Shown: positions 24,862 to 34,548, numbered from the stretch's first letter. The stretch: DNA of 64,000 bases from Gammaproteobacteria bacterium (GCA_036381015.1 DASVDR010000029.1:1-64000); one strand, 5' to 3'. Program-made: numbers and translations. The notes: a model not told the origin generated them from the letters alone.

Positions 24862-25086
24862 TCGTGCACTTTCCGAAAGGGTGCCCGATCACTAGCGTAA
24901 CGCGCGGCCGGATTTTGGCGCGCGGTCCGAGAAGATGCGCGGCCGCGAGCGCCAGGAGCACGCCCGCGACGATGCTGGCTGCGGTCAATGCTCGTCCTCC
25001 GCGTCGCGGCGGATTTGGGCCGACGAGCGCCAGGGAAGCGGAAGCGGCGCGGGAATCCTCGCAGACGTTCCGCGGCCGCACCGCGC

Positions 25087-25419
25087 TCAAGAGGACTCGA
25101 GCACGGCCGAGACCGCCCGCGCGTAGCGCTTCCAGGTCGACGACTCCTCGGTCAGGTGCCGCCTCCCTTTGCGGGTGATCTCGTAGTACTTCGCGCGCCG
25201 ATTGTTGTCCGAGAGGCCCCACTCGCTCGCGACGAGCCCGCGCCGCTCGAGCCGATGCAGCGCCTGGTACAAGGCCGCGTCGTCGAGACCGAGCTCGCCG
25301 CCGCTCCGTTCGCGGATCCAGGCGGAGACGCCGTAGCCATGCTGCGGGCCGCGGGTCAGGGTACGCAGGATGAGCAGGTCGACGGTGCCTTGGATCAGCT
25401 TGAGCCGATCCTGCGCCAT
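25087..25419 (-). CDS. PadR-family transcriptional regulator
   Basis: A 110-residue winged-helix protein: LIQGTVDLLILRTLTRGPQHGYGVSAWI, the recognition region LDDAALYQALHRLERRGLV, and the wing RRAKYYEITRKGRRHL. It is a short PadR of the s2 type. AGGAGA lies six bases ahead of the ATG. A dyad of CCCCT/AGGGG type just upstream is the likely self-operator. Such regulators usually control an adjacent membrane or permease gene, but none follows here intact; only the hydrophobic fragment at about 24880-25000 is present. Confidence 0.9.
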   Translation of the reverse strand: MAQDRLKLIQGTVDLLILRTLTRGPQHGYGVSAWIRERSGGELGLDDAALYQALHRLERRGLVASEWGLSDNNRRAKYYEITRKGRRHLTEESSTWKRYARAVSAVLESS

Positions 25420-25430
25420 GTGGTCTCCTG

Positions 25431-25464
25431 CATTACCCCTAAAAAGATAAGGGGAAATGTAATG
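25431..25464. promoter_or_regulatory. Probable PadR operator
   Basis: CATTAC...GTAATG encloses CCCCT...AGGGG with an A/T-rich centre, in an otherwise very GC-rich stretch 12 bp upstream of the padR start. On the padR strand, TATCTT within it could be the -10 box, so binding would repress padR itself. Confidence 0.5.
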
Positions 25465-25612
25465 TCGCTCGGAGCGTCCGTCAAGGCAGGCGCGACGGGC
25501 GCGCCGCGCGCGGGGCCTCGGTGATGCGAAGTGAGGACCTCGATCAGTCTCACGTTCGCGAGCGCGGCCCGCCGCCGAAGCACCGCTCGCTCCGCGGATC
25601 GCGACGATCGTC

Positions 25613-26818
25613 TCAGTGCCCGGCCGCGAAGCTCGCGTCGAGCGGCGCGGTCTTCCCGCTCAGCTTCGCGCCGAACGTCAGGAGCTCGGGGAAAGCGCGC
25701 AGGAGCGGCAGGAGCAGCGCGGGGGAGCGCTCTCGCATCGCGAGCGCGGCGAAGAGCCCGGCGGCGCGAATCCGCATCGCGAAGCGCTGCCGCCAGTCCG
25801 CTCGATACGCCGCTCCGACCTGCCTGCGATCGTCTTCGGACGACAGAGCGTTCTCGGCCGCGGTCAGGTGTCGCGCGAGCAGAAGGGCCGATTGCATGGC
25901 CATGCTGATGCCGTCTGCGATGATCGGATGGGCTTCACCGGCCGCGTTGCCGACTCGAAACACGTCCGCTGCATAGGCCGGGCGGATGCCGGGCCGGATC
26001 GGTCCGGCGGATAACCATCGCCCTTCGACGCTCGAATCATCGAGGCTCGCACGCGCCGCGCGGCAATGGGCGAGCACGTGCCCGAGCACCGCCGGTCCCG
26101 CAGGAAGCCCGGGAGACGCCTTGCGAATTCGTTGCAGGGCATCGCGGCGGATGCAGAGACTCAGGCTCGCGTGTCCGCCGTCGCTTTGCACGAGGCCGCC
26201 GTAGCCGCCCGGAAATGCCAACAGCGGCATCAAGTCGGCTTCGAGCACGCAGCCGCGGAAGCGGGCTTTGAAAGCGAGCAGATCGGCGGCGCGATGGGGG
26301 CGTGCACATTGACTCGGCAGCGGCCCCGGCTCCCAGGAGCCGTGTGCCGCGACGACCACGCGGGCCCGCAGGATCCGATTCACGCCCGCCGCGGCGATTC
26401 TGCATGCGTGGTGCCCGCGCTCCGCGCGGAGCTCGACGGCGGCATAAGGCTCCCAAATCTCGGCGCCGGCGGACCGGGCGCGCTCGAGCAGCAGCGCATC
26501 CAAGATTTCCCGAGAGAGCGCGCGCCCCCATCCGTCGGCCGCGCCGTGCGCGCTCGGCATCGGGGCGGTCAAGAACGCGTCCTTCGCAAAGAGGCCGACG
26601 CGGCGAATTTCGGGGCCGGCCGCTCGGCGAAAAGCGGCGCCGAGCCCGAGGGCGTCGAACAATCCGGCGTTCGTGGCCGAGACGTACTCACCGCAAACCT
26701 TCGGCCGAGGGAAGCGCCGCTTCTCCACGACCGCAACCGACCAGCCCCCCTTCGCGAGGAGAAAGGCCGCGGTCGACCCGGCGGGGCCGGCGCCGATCAC
26801 CAATGCATCGTGGATCAT
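25613..26818 (-). CDS. FAD-dependent oxidoreductase, geranylgeranyl-reductase-like
   Basis: A 401-residue flavoprotein. The FAD-binding ALVIGAGPAGSTAAFLLAKGG is N-terminal, RRFPRPKVCGEYVS matches the GGR/PHBH-type family, and the second FAD motif is RVGNAAGEAHPIIADGISMAM. The start at 26818 forms ATGA with the stop of the methyltransferase. As the third gene after type III PKS and methyltransferase it probably hydroxylates or reduces the polyketide product, comparable in role to SrsC of the Streptomyces griseus phenolic-lipid operon, though not necessarily homologous. That role is inference. Confidence 0.88.
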   Translation of the reverse strand: MIHDALVIGAGPAGSTAAFLLAKGGWSVAVVEKRRFPRPKVCGEYVSATNAGLFDALGLGAAFRRAAGPEIRRVGLFAKDAFLTAPMPSAHGAADGWGRALSREILDALLLERARSAGAEIWEPYAAVELRAERGHHACRIAAAGVNRILRARVVVAAHGSWEPGPLPSQCARPHRAADLLAFKARFRGCVLEADLMPLLAFPGGYGGLVQSDGGHASLSLCIRRDALQRIRKASPGLPAGPAVLGHVLAHCRAARASLDDSSVEGRWLSAGPIRPGIRPAYAADVFRVGNAAGEAHPIIADGISMAMQSALLLARHLTAAENALSSEDDRRQVGAAYRADWRQRFAMRIRAAGLFAALAMRERSPALLLPLLRAFPELLTFGAKLSGKTAPLDASFAAGH

Positions 26819-27558
26819 TCGGCGCCCGGCGCCGCGCCGCGCCGCGCGACGAACGCATGCGTGAACGGGCCCGCTTCGCGCTCCTCGAGCGACCACCCGC
26901 GGCGGCCGGGCCAGAGCAGCGACAGCTCGTTTCGCGAGAAGCCGGCGCGGACGCTCACGACGGCGTCATGACGGCTGACGTCGTTGCAGCCGATCGCCCA
27001 CAAGAGCCGGCTGCCGGCCAACGCGGCCGCCGATCGCCTCGGTTCGCACGCGACGAACAGCGTCGCGACGCCGGCGAGCAGCGCGAAGAGCCGCTCTAGC
27101 TGCGCCGTATCGAGGTGGTGCAGGAAAAGGTTCGCCGTCACGACCTCCGCGCGAACGGCGCTCGCCCCCCAGAGATAGGCGAGAGCGTCGGCGCCGACCA
27201 GCTCGAGATCCCATCCGAGCGAGCGGAATTCCGCGCGCGTTCGATCGCTGACGACGGGTTGGCGATCGACCAGCGTCACGGACACGCGGGGCCAGCGGCG
27301 CGAGAGCCGCCGCGCGAGCTTCAGCAGGAACGTTCCGTCGCCGCCGCCGAGATCGACGATAGAGCGCGGCGGCGCGCCGCACCGGCTCTCGAGCAGCTCG
27401 CCCATGATGCGCGCGTTCAGCATCCAGGCGTTGACGCGCTGCAGATCGCGCCGCGACCGAATCGCCCGAGGATCGGCGGCAGGCAGCTCGTCGAGCCACT
27501 CGGGCTCGACCGAACGGGCGCTGCGGCCGACGCGGACATGAGTGAGATTTCCCGGCAT
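26815..27558 (-). CDS. SAM-dependent methyltransferase of the type III PKS operon
   Basis: A 247-residue methyltransferase with motif I IVDLGGGDGTFLLKLARRL, acidic VTLVDRQPV, VGADALAY and ANLFLHHLD. The HHL motif fits the Methyltransf_23/O-methyltransferase group. The start at 27558 lies four bases after the PKS stop, and the end overlaps the FAD enzyme start, so the three genes are tightly coupled. It probably methylates a phenolic hydroxyl or ring carbon of the polyketide, which is inference from context. Confidence 0.87.
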   Translation of the reverse strand: MPGNLTHVRVGRSARSVEPEWLDELPAADPRAIRSRRDLQRVNAWMLNARIMGELLESRCGAPPRSIVDLGGGDGTFLLKLARRLSRRWPRVSVTLVDRQPVVSDRTRAEFRSLGWDLELVGADALAYLWGASAVRAEVVTANLFLHHLDTAQLERLFALLAGVATLFVACEPRRSAAALAGSRLLWAIGCNDVSRHDAVVSVRAGFSRNELSLLWPGRRGWSLEEREAGPFTHAFVARRGAAPGAE

Positions 27559-27562
27559 CGCC

Positions 27563-28636
27563 TCAGCCCACGGCGTGAAACCGCATCGTCTCGGCGACGA
27601 GCCCCGGGCCGAACGACATCGCGCACCCTTTCGCGCCTGCGCGCGCCGACGAGAGAAGCTCCCGGAGCACGAACAGCACCGTCGCGGACGACATGTTGCC
27701 GAAGCGCCGCAGCGTCTCCCGCGACGCCGACAGCGCAGAAGGCTGCAATTCGAGCGCGCGCTCCACCGCGTCGAGGACCGATCGGCCGCCGGGATGCACG
27801 GCCCAAAGGTCGACCGATCCGGCTTCCGCTCCGGCGAGGATCTCGCTCGAATGCGCGACGAGCGACTCGAAGATCGCATGCGGCACCTGGCCCGAAAGCC
27901 GCATGTCGAAACCGGCGTCGCGAATGTTCCACGTGATCAAATCCCGCGCGGCGGGCGCGAGCACCGTGGTGAAGCCGTCGAGAGCGAAGCCCTCGGGCTT
28001 CGACGTGACGAGACACGCGGCCGACCCGTCGCCCCACAGCAGGAACGACAGTATCTCCTCGAGGTCCGTCGTTTCCTTCAGATGCAACGTGCACAGCTCG
28101 AGGCTCACGATGAGCACTCGAGCCTCGGGCTCCGATCGCACGATGTGACGTGCGAGACGCAAGGCGTTGACGGCGGCGTAGCAGCCCATGAATCCGAGGA
28201 TCGTTCGCTCGACCGATCGCGCCAAACCGCAGCGCTCGATGATCTCGAGATCGAGGCCGGGCGCCGAAAGCCCGGTGCAGCATGTGATCAGCAGGTGCGT
28301 GATCCGGCTGCGCTCGTCCTCCAATTGCAGACGACGCACGGCGTCCGCGGCGAGACCGGGAGCATGCTCCTCGAAAAAGCGCATGCGCGCGCCCGTGCCC
28401 GGGAAACGCCCACGGACGAAGAGGCCGCCGACATCCAGCACGTCGCCGTCGAGCCCGTCCAGCGGCTCCAAGCACGAATAGCGGTGATCGATTCCGCCTT
28501 TTCCGACGAGGCGGCGAAACAGGAGGGCGTTGCGACGGTCGTCTCGGAGCTGAGACTCGGCAAAGCGGATGAACGCCTCGTGCACGTCGTGAGGCGGCAC
28601 GCACGCGGCGATTCGATTGATGAACGCCTCCACCAT
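27563..28636 (-). CDS. Type III polyketide synthase
   Basis: A 357-residue chalcone/stilbene-synthase-fold enzyme that extends an acyl-CoA with malonyl-CoA and cyclises the product. The triad is visible: Cys152 in GFMGCYAAVNALR, His281 in WAVHPGGRSVLDAV and Asn314 in FGNMSSATVLFVL. The GPG-type loop is MSFGPGLVAETM. Followed at four bases by a methyltransferase and by a flavoprotein, it heads a three-gene operon likely for methylated or oxidised alkylresorcinol or alkylpyrone phenolic lipids. The starter unit is not readable from sequence. The 258-bp gap to the divergent permease holds the promoters. Confidence 0.93.
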   Translation of the reverse strand: MVEAFINRIAACVPPHDVHEAFIRFAESQLRDDRRNALLFRRLVGKGGIDHRYSCLEPLDGLDGDVLDVGGLFVRGRFPGTGARMRFFEEHAPGLAADAVRRLQLEDERSRITHLLITCCTGLSAPGLDLEIIERCGLARSVERTILGFMGCYAAVNALRLARHIVRSEPEARVLIVSLELCTLHLKETTDLEEILSFLLWGDGSAACLVTSKPEGFALDGFTTVLAPAARDLITWNIRDAGFDMRLSGQVPHAIFESLVAHSSEILAGAEAGSVDLWAVHPGGRSVLDAVERALELQPSALSASRETLRRFGNMSSATVLFVLRELLSSARAGAKGCAMSFGPGLVAETMRFHAVG

Positions 28637-28894
28637 GTCTCGTGCCTGCTCCCGTTGCCGATATCGGCGGCGATTGCCCGTAATGCTTTTGTCCCTCGAA
28701 GGGCGCTCCGGGTTTCATCGGTGCGTCCCCGCGGCGATCGCTGTGGCCGCTCGGGCCGATTCCTGCCGCAGCCCGGCAGGTCCGTGCAGGCCGATCGCGT
28801 TCGGGGAGCCCGGTCGCCAGGCCCTGGCATCTTGTGATAGCTTCTTCGATGCAAGAAAGTCTTCGGCCGTTCAAAGGTCGGCGTGGGGGGGCGA

Positions 28895-31393
28895 ATGCTC
28901 GGGCACTACTTCGTCGTCGCGTTGCGCGCCTTTCGACGCAGACCGTTCGCCACGGCCGTCAATATCTTCGCCCTCGCGCTCGGCCTCACGTGCTTCGTCG
29001 CGGCCTACGCCACCGTCGTCTATTGGTCGGACGCCGAACGGCATGTCGCCGCGGCCGACCGAACCTACGCGATCACCGCCAACCTCGCGCTGAGCGACGG
29101 CAGCGCCGCCACGGGCGTCGTGCCCCGCACGAGCGACGTCGTCGCGAAGTATCTCGAAGCCGATTTTCCCGAGCTCGAGGCGGTGGTCCGCGCTTGGCCG
29201 GGCAACGGCAACGACGTCTCGGTCACCACCGGCGAGAAGAAGACGCGCCTGCAGCTCGCTTACGCCGACGCCGAATTCCTCGATGTATTCGACCTGCCCG
29301 TGAGCGCCGGCGACCGCGCCTCGGCGCTCAGCCGGCCGGGCAGCGTCGTGCTGACCGAGTCGGCGGCGATGACGCTCTACGGCGTTCCGGATCCGATCGG
29401 CCGCTTCATCCAGGTCTCCACCGATATCGAAGGCACGGTCACGGCCGTCATCGACGACATTCCGCAGCCCTCGCACATGGGGCCCTCCGCGTCCGCGTTC
29501 CTGCGCTTCGATGTCCTCGTGTCGTGGGATGCCGCGGAGCGGCTGGTCGCGATCGCGCAGGGCCGGAACGCGGGGCAGGCGCCCGAGAACTGGCTCAGCA
29601 CGTGCTGCGTCACGTATGCGGTGCTGCCGGCCGACGGCTCCCTCGACGAGGCCGAGTTCAGAGCGGGCCTCGCCGACTTTGCGAGCCGCCACGTGCCGGC
29701 CGAGCAGGCCGCAATCGCGGATCTGCAGTTCGATGCCGTGCCGATCCGCAGCCTGATGGTGGCCGGCATCGACTCGCTGATCTTCGCCGGAAACCGCGTG
29801 GCGGTCTCGATCACGACGTTGCTGCTGCTCCTCGGCGGCCTGGTGCTGGTCGTTGCCGCGATCAATTACGCGAACCTCGCGACCGCGCAGGCAACGGCAC
29901 GTGCGAAGGAAGTCGGCATGCGCAAGGTCGTCGGCGCCGCTCGCGGTCAGCTGATGTTCCAGTACGTGCTCGAAGCCGGCTTGCTCGCCGCGGCAGGTCT
30001 CGTGGTTGCTTTGCTCGCGGTCGTGCTGGTCGCGCCCGTCGTTCGCGCCTACGCGGAAGTCGATCTCACGCTCGCGCTCTGGAGCTCGGCGGGCTTTTGG
30101 CTATTCGTGATCGGCCTCATCGCCGTCGTCAGCTTGCTCGCGGGCGCCTACCCGGCGTTCGTCCTGTCGCGCGTGCGGCCGGTCGACGCGCTGCGCTCCG
30201 GGAGGATGCGCAGCGGCCCGCGGGTCCTGCCGGCGCTGCTCGGCGGGGCTCAGTTCGCGGCCGCGAGCTTCCTGCTGATCGCGGTGCTCGTCATGTTCAG
30301 TCAGAACCGCGAGCTCAGGCAGATCGGGCTCGGCACCGACAGGGATCCGCTGATCACGATAACCAACGTGCCGTTTTTCACCCGCGTCGATCCGGAAGTC
30401 TTCCGCAACGATCTGCTGCGCATCCCAACCGTCAGGTCGGTCACCAGCGTCGGCGCCATTCCGTGGAGCAGCGAGATCGGAGTCGGGCTGTTTCGGCGCA
30501 CCGAGGACCGAAGCGAGGCGAACCAGGTCACGTACCAGAACATCGTGGCGTACGACTTCTTCGAGACGATGCGTACGCCGGTCCTCGCCGGACGAGTCTT
30601 CGATCGGGAGCACGGCGAGGACATGTTCCCGGACGGCAGCGATCCGTCGCGCCCGAGGCACATCGTCGTCGATCGAGCGTTTGCCGAGCAGCTCGGCTTC
30701 CCGTCGCCGGAAGCGGCCGTCGATCAGGTGATCTACATGCCTTCGTTGGCCGAGGAGGGGCCGGTGGTGCCCGTCACGATCATCGGGGCCGTCGAGAACC
30801 GTCCGATGCACTTCCTCGGTCTCGGCGCCACGTCCAACGTCTACATTCTCAGCGGTCATCAGTGGTACGTCATCGCAAGGATCGCGGCGGACGACATTCC
30901 CGCCACGTTGGCCGCGATTGAAGCGGCCTGGGATCGGCAAGCGCCGGAGATCGCGATGAGCTTGAGGTTCATGGACGCTTTGTTCGAGCAGAACTACCTG
31001 ACCTTTGGGCGCATCAACACGGTCTTCAACGGCCTTGCGCTGTTCGCGCTCGTGATCTCCGCGATCGGCCTCTTCGGCATGGCCGTGCACAACACCGGCC
31101 GGCGGCTGCACGAGATCGGCGTCCGAAAGACGCTGGGTGCGAATGCGCGGCAGATCGGCGCGATGCTGCTTACCAGCTTCTCCAAGCCGATCGTGGTCGC
31201 GAACCTCATCGCGTGGCCGCTCGCGTTCGTCGCCGTGCAAGCCTACTTGCGCGTTTTTCTGCACCGGATACCGGTGACGCTCACGCCGTTCCTGCTGAGC
31301 TTGGCGATAACGCTCGTAGTCGCTTGGATCGCCGTCATTGGTCAGACGTGGCGCGCGGCGCGAGTGCGGCCCTCGCAGGTTCTCAGATACTGA
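28895..31393 (+). CDS. Orphan MacB/FtsX-type ABC permease
   Basis: An 832-residue membrane protein with two FtsX repeats. An N-terminal helix (TAVNIFALALGLTCFVAAYAT) is followed by a periplasmic MacB-PCD-like domain, three helices around 290-430, a second helix plus periplasmic domain, and three C-terminal helices. FtsX signatures appear twice (ATAQATARAKEVGMRKVVGA, RRLHEIGVRKTLGANARQIG). It differs from the other three permeases here in its N-terminus. No ATPase or membrane-fusion gene is adjacent. A GTG at 28883 is an alternative start. Possible roles are lipoprotein or peptide export. Confidence 0.88.
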   Translation: MLGHYFVVALRAFRRRPFATAVNIFALALGLTCFVAAYATVVYWSDAERHVAAADRTYAITANLALSDGSAATGVVPRTSDVVAKYLEADFPELEAVVRAWPGNGNDVSVTTGEKKTRLQLAYADAEFLDVFDLPVSAGDRASALSRPGSVVLTESAAMTLYGVPDPIGRFIQVSTDIEGTVTAVIDDIPQPSHMGPSASAFLRFDVLVSWDAAERLVAIAQGRNAGQAPENWLSTCCVTYAVLPADGSLDEAEFRAGLADFASRHVPAEQAAIADLQFDAVPIRSLMVAGIDSLIFAGNRVAVSITTLLLLLGGLVLVVAAINYANLATAQATARAKEVGMRKVVGAARGQLMFQYVLEAGLLAAAGLVVALLAVVLVAPVVRAYAEVDLTLALWSSAGFWLFVIGLIAVVSLLAGAYPAFVLSRVRPVDALRSGRMRSGPRVLPALLGGAQFAAASFLLIAVLVMFSQNRELRQIGLGTDRDPLITITNVPFFTRVDPEVFRNDLLRIPTVRSVTSVGAIPWSSEIGVGLFRRTEDRSEANQVTYQNIVAYDFFETMRTPVLAGRVFDREHGEDMFPDGSDPSRPRHIVVDRAFAEQLGFPSPEAAVDQVIYMPSLAEEGPVVPVTIIGAVENRPMHFLGLGATSNVYILSGHQWYVIARIAADDIPATLAAIEAAWDRQAPEIAMSLRFMDALFEQNYLTFGRINTVFNGLALFALVISAIGLFGMAVHNTGRRLHEIGVRKTLGANARQIGAMLLTSFSKPIVVANLIAWPLAFVAVQAYLRVFLHRIPVTLTPFLLSLAITLVVAWIAVIGQTWRAARVRPSQVLRY

Positions 31394-31505
31394 TTCGAGC
31401 GAGGCGCCTTCCTCGAGGCGCCGAATCGCCGCTCACCCGGCCTGCGCGTCCGTCCTGCGGCGGCGTATCGAATAGGTCGCGTCGACGCTCGCCTTCCACT
31501 CGGCA

Positions 31506-31940
31506 TCACTCGCCGGCAGCGAGATCCACGATGGAAAAATGGTGGCTCGTGATGTGAAACCCGTGGCGTAGATAAAAGCGGTGCGCGGCGAAGCGTTGCA
31601 CGCCGGAGTCCAAGTGAAGCTGGCCGCAGCCGTGCTCACGCGCGTACGCCTTCAGCCACTCGATCATCCTGGTGCCGAAACCGCCCGAGCGGCGGTGCTC
31701 CGCCGTCACCAGGTCGTCCACGTAAAGGTGCTTGCCCCACGCGAGCTTCGTCCCGATCACGAAGCCCGCCGCGCACACGATCTCTCCATCGGACTCGATG
31801 TAGGCCACCCGATACCCGCTCCTCTGTTGCGCCTTGACTCTCGCGATCAAGTCTTCCGGCGACAAATCCGGCCTCAATTGGCGGAGAACCGGGGCGACGC
31901 GCTCGAGCTCGGCGTCGGAGCGTGCGATCTTGACTTCCAT
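31506..31940 (-). CDS. GNAT-family N-acetyltransferase
   Basis: A 144-residue GNAT protein. The acetyl-CoA loop region is LVTAEHRRSGGFGTRMIEWLK (Q/RxxGxG/A-type, here RRSGGFGT), preceded by the HLYVDDL strand and followed by LHLDSGVQRFAAHRFYLRHGF, a layout common in small-molecule acetyltransferases. The start is ATG at 31940. It lies 14 bp downstream of the ABC permease gene on the same strand and may be the last gene of that operon. Substrate unknown. Confidence 0.9.
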   Translation of the reverse strand: MEVKIARSDAELERVAPVLRQLRPDLSPEDLIARVKAQQRSGYRVAYIESDGEIVCAAGFVIGTKLAWGKHLYVDDLVTAEHRRSGGFGTRMIEWLKAYAREHGCGQLHLDSGVQRFAAHRFYLRHGFHITSHHFSIVDLAAGE

Positions 31941-31954
31941 CGGTTGCGCGTGCC

Positions 31955-33610
31955 TCACCGACAACGATTCACGTGCAGCGCGAGCGGCGCGCCCATGATC
32001 CCGAGCACGGGCAGGAGGACGACGATCGCGGCGGCCGCGGTGACGAGGTGATCCCCGGCTCCGGGAACGTAGCGCACGCACCCGGAGAGCACCGCGACGG
32101 CCGCTGCGAGCCAAACGCCGCCGATCGTGCCGACCCGGGACCATCGGTAGAGGCGACGCGTGCCCACCCGGTGAATCAGCCAAGCGAGCGCCGCGAGCTT
32201 CACCGCGGCGAGGGTCAGGATCACGCTGGGCAGCGCGACGGCGGGATGGGTCTGCATCCACGTGACTCCGAAGCCCCAGCCGAGAACGATGAGCACGAGG
32301 CCCGAGGTCACGCCGTGCCACACGGCGCGGCGGTCCGACAGCGCGAGCCAGACGGTGTTCATGGTTGCCGCAATCGCGACGAGCGGCAGCGCGGCGGCCG
32401 CGAGGGCGAGGAGGGTCGTGCCCTCGAGCGGACCGTACCGCTCGCGGAGGCCCGCCGCGAGCACGGCCGGCCACGCCGCTTCGATGAGCACGCCGCAGAG
32501 CACGATCGTCGCGGTCATGCCCGCGCACATGAGCGCCACGCTGCGCGCCGCGGCTCGCATCTTCGCCCATGCGAAATCCCCGGACGAAAGGGGGAGCGCG
32601 GCGAAGAACGACGGCATCATAAACGCCTTGTATCGGTTCGACGCGAAGTTCGCGAAGAGCGGCCCGAACGACGGGACGAACACGAGGGCGATGAAGAGCA
32701 AGCCCACGGCGGCGGGCAGTATCGCGTCGGCGCTCAAAGCGTCGCGGCGCGGCGCGAGCAGCATCGGGGCCGCCAGGATCAGGGCACAGACGGTGGTCAG
32801 AAAGAAATACCGCGACAGCCCGTGCAGGTGCCACTCGTACCACACTTGCGCATCGACCCCCGAGCGAAATGCCGGCCTTCGGGTCATCGCCGGCGCCGCT
32901 CGGCCGGCCGACTCGACTGCCGCGCGCGACGCGGCGGGCGGCGGATCGCCTCGCCGTGCAAGGGCCACGCCGCGCACGGCGACAGCGCCCGCCGACAGCA
33001 CGCCGGCCGCGCAGAGGGCGGCGAATTCCGCCGCACCCAAAAATTCGTTGATGCCGGCAACGAGCCCGGCGACGTGTACCGCGACCAGCACGAGCAAGAG
33101 ACCGATCCGGCCCCAGCGGCGACGGAATGGAGTCCACATGAGCGCCTGCGCCCACGCGAGGAGGCTGAGCTCGAGGAACGGGAACCACGTTTCGCGGCGG
33201 AGTGCATCGCTCGGCAGGTGCAGAGGTCCGGCGAGGAGCACGCGGCCGCCGGTGATTTCGATCGCGACGGCCCAGGCGACCGCCCATACGAGCATGGCGT
33301 ACGCCACGAACGGGAGCGCGAGCTGGATCGAGCCGACCGGCAGCGTCGAGAAGTGCCGCGGGAACGCCGATTCACGGCTTGCGGCATCCACCGAGAGCAC
33401 GCTCGAAGACGTCACGAACAGCGCGAGCGGCAGGAAAAACGGCGCGGCGCGCAGGAAGGTGAGCATCGTGACGACGAGCGGCTTCCCTTCCAGCGCCCAA
33501 AGCGTGTCGAAGAGCGCGAAAATCACGACGTAGATCGCGCCGGCGGAGACGAGTAGAAGCCGGTGACGGCTGAAGACGTAGAGCGCGGCGCCCTTGAACG
33601 CCGCGTTCAC
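31955..33610 (-). CDS. ABC transporter permease (GntR-controlled operon)
   Basis: A 551-residue polytopic membrane protein with roughly twelve hydrophobic helices. It starts with the GTG at 33610 that overlaps the ATPase stop (GTGA). It forms two similar halves around a soluble linker (about 225-265), with a YFFLTTVCALILAAP helix opening the second half. No known permease motif is visible. As partner of the adjacent ATPase it should form an exporter of the YtrBC type, for which antibiotic or cell-envelope stress is the common theme. Confidence 0.82.
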   Translation of the reverse strand: MNAAFKGAALYVFSRHRLLLVSAGAIYVVIFALFDTLWALEGKPLVVTMLTFLRAAPFFLPLALFVTSSSVLSVDAASRESAFPRHFSTLPVGSIQLALPFVAYAMLVWAVAWAVAIEITGGRVLLAGPLHLPSDALRRETWFPFLELSLLAWAQALMWTPFRRRWGRIGLLLVLVAVHVAGLVAGINEFLGAAEFAALCAAGVLSAGAVAVRGVALARRGDPPPAASRAAVESAGRAAPAMTRRPAFRSGVDAQVWYEWHLHGLSRYFFLTTVCALILAAPMLLAPRRDALSADAILPAAVGLLFIALVFVPSFGPLFANFASNRYKAFMMPSFFAALPLSSGDFAWAKMRAAARSVALMCAGMTATIVLCGVLIEAAWPAVLAAGLRERYGPLEGTTLLALAAAALPLVAIAATMNTVWLALSDRRAVWHGVTSGLVLIVLGWGFGVTWMQTHPAVALPSVILTLAAVKLAALAWLIHRVGTRRLYRWSRVGTIGGVWLAAAVAVLSGCVRYVPGAGDHLVTAAAAIVVLLPVLGIMGAPLALHVNRCR

Positions 33611-34548
33611 GGATGCTGGTCCCGCATTGCCGGGTCGCGTTCGGCAAGCGCGACGAAAAGCTCGTTCAGGCTGGGGGTGGCGCGCTCCACGAGGCGCGCA
33701 TCGAGGGCGGCGGCCGCCGATTCCGCCGCGCTCGCTTCGCCGTAGAAGAATGCCGACCAATGGGGCCCCGTGCCCTCCCAGTGGAAGAACCCGTTCGCCT
33801 TCGGCGTGGCATGCGGCGGCTCGTTGAAGCGGAGCACGACGCGGTGATACGTGCCTTTCAGCGCGTCGAGCGCATCGTTCGCGACGATCCGGCCATGGTC
33901 GATGATCGCGACGTGATCGGCTACGCGCTCGACCTCGTCGAGGAGATGCGAAGAGAAGAGGACCGTGCGCCCCTCCTCGGCGATGGTCTTCACGATCGCA
34001 CGCAGGATGTCGCGGCGCACGAGCGGATCGAGCCCGGACGACGGCTCGTCGAGCACGAGAAGCTCCGGCCGGTGCGCGACCGCGAGCAGGAGCCCGAGCC
34101 GAGCGCGCTGCCCCTTCGAGAGCTCCTTCACACGCTTGCTCGCGTCGACCTCGAAGGTTTGCCGCAGCTGCTCGGCATAGTCGTCGTCCCATCGCGGATA
34201 GAACGCGCGTGTGAAGGCGATGAGCTCCGCGACGCGCATCCACTCCGGCAGCTCGCTCACCTCGGAGAGATAGCCGATCCGCGCGAGCACTTCGGTCGGG
34301 TGCGCGACCGGATCTAGCCCGAACACGCGCACCTCGCCCGCTTCTGCTCGGAGCAGCCCCATCACGTGGCGGATCAGCGTCGTCTTGCCGGCGCCGTTCG
34401 CGCCGACGAGGCCGAATACGACGCCGCGCGGCACGGCCAGGCTCACGTCCGCGAGCGCCCGTGTTGCGCCGAAGCGCCGCTCGAGCCCACGAACCTCGAC
34501 GATCGTCTCGGTGCCTGTCATGTCGCCCGCCCTCGGTTCAGCTTTCAT
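33607..34548 (-). CDS. ABC transporter ATP-binding protein
   Basis: A 313-residue ATPase. Walker A is GANGAGKTT (Lys55), the signature KELSKGQRARLGL, and Walker B LLVLDEPSSGLDP followed by the SSHLLDEVERVAD switch region. A C-terminal extension of about 80 residues is typical of the CcmA-like branch. The start at 34548 overlaps the end of the GntR gene by 11 bp; ATG 34521 is a possible later start. It powers the permease encoded immediately downstream. Confidence 0.93.
   Translation of the reverse strand: MKAEPRAGDMTGTETIVEVRGLERRFGATRALADVSLAVPRGVVFGLVGANGAGKTTLIRHVMGLLRAEAGEVRVFGLDPVAHPTEVLARIGYLSEVSELPEWMRVAELIAFTRAFYPRWDDDYAEQLRQTFEVDASKRVKELSKGQRARLGLLLAVAHRPELLVLDEPSSGLDPLVRRDILRAIVKTIAEEGRTVLFSSHLLDEVERVADHVAIIDHGRIVANDALDALKGTYHRVVLRFNEPPHATPKANGFFHWEGTGPHWSAFFYGEASAAESAAAALDARLVERATPSLNELFVALAERDPAMRDQHP

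Noticed and set aside
31973-33556. Plus-strand frames over the ABC permease
   Set aside because: The products are His/Arg/Glu-rich without domains, while the minus-strand frame shows regular membrane helices coupled to the ATPase gene.
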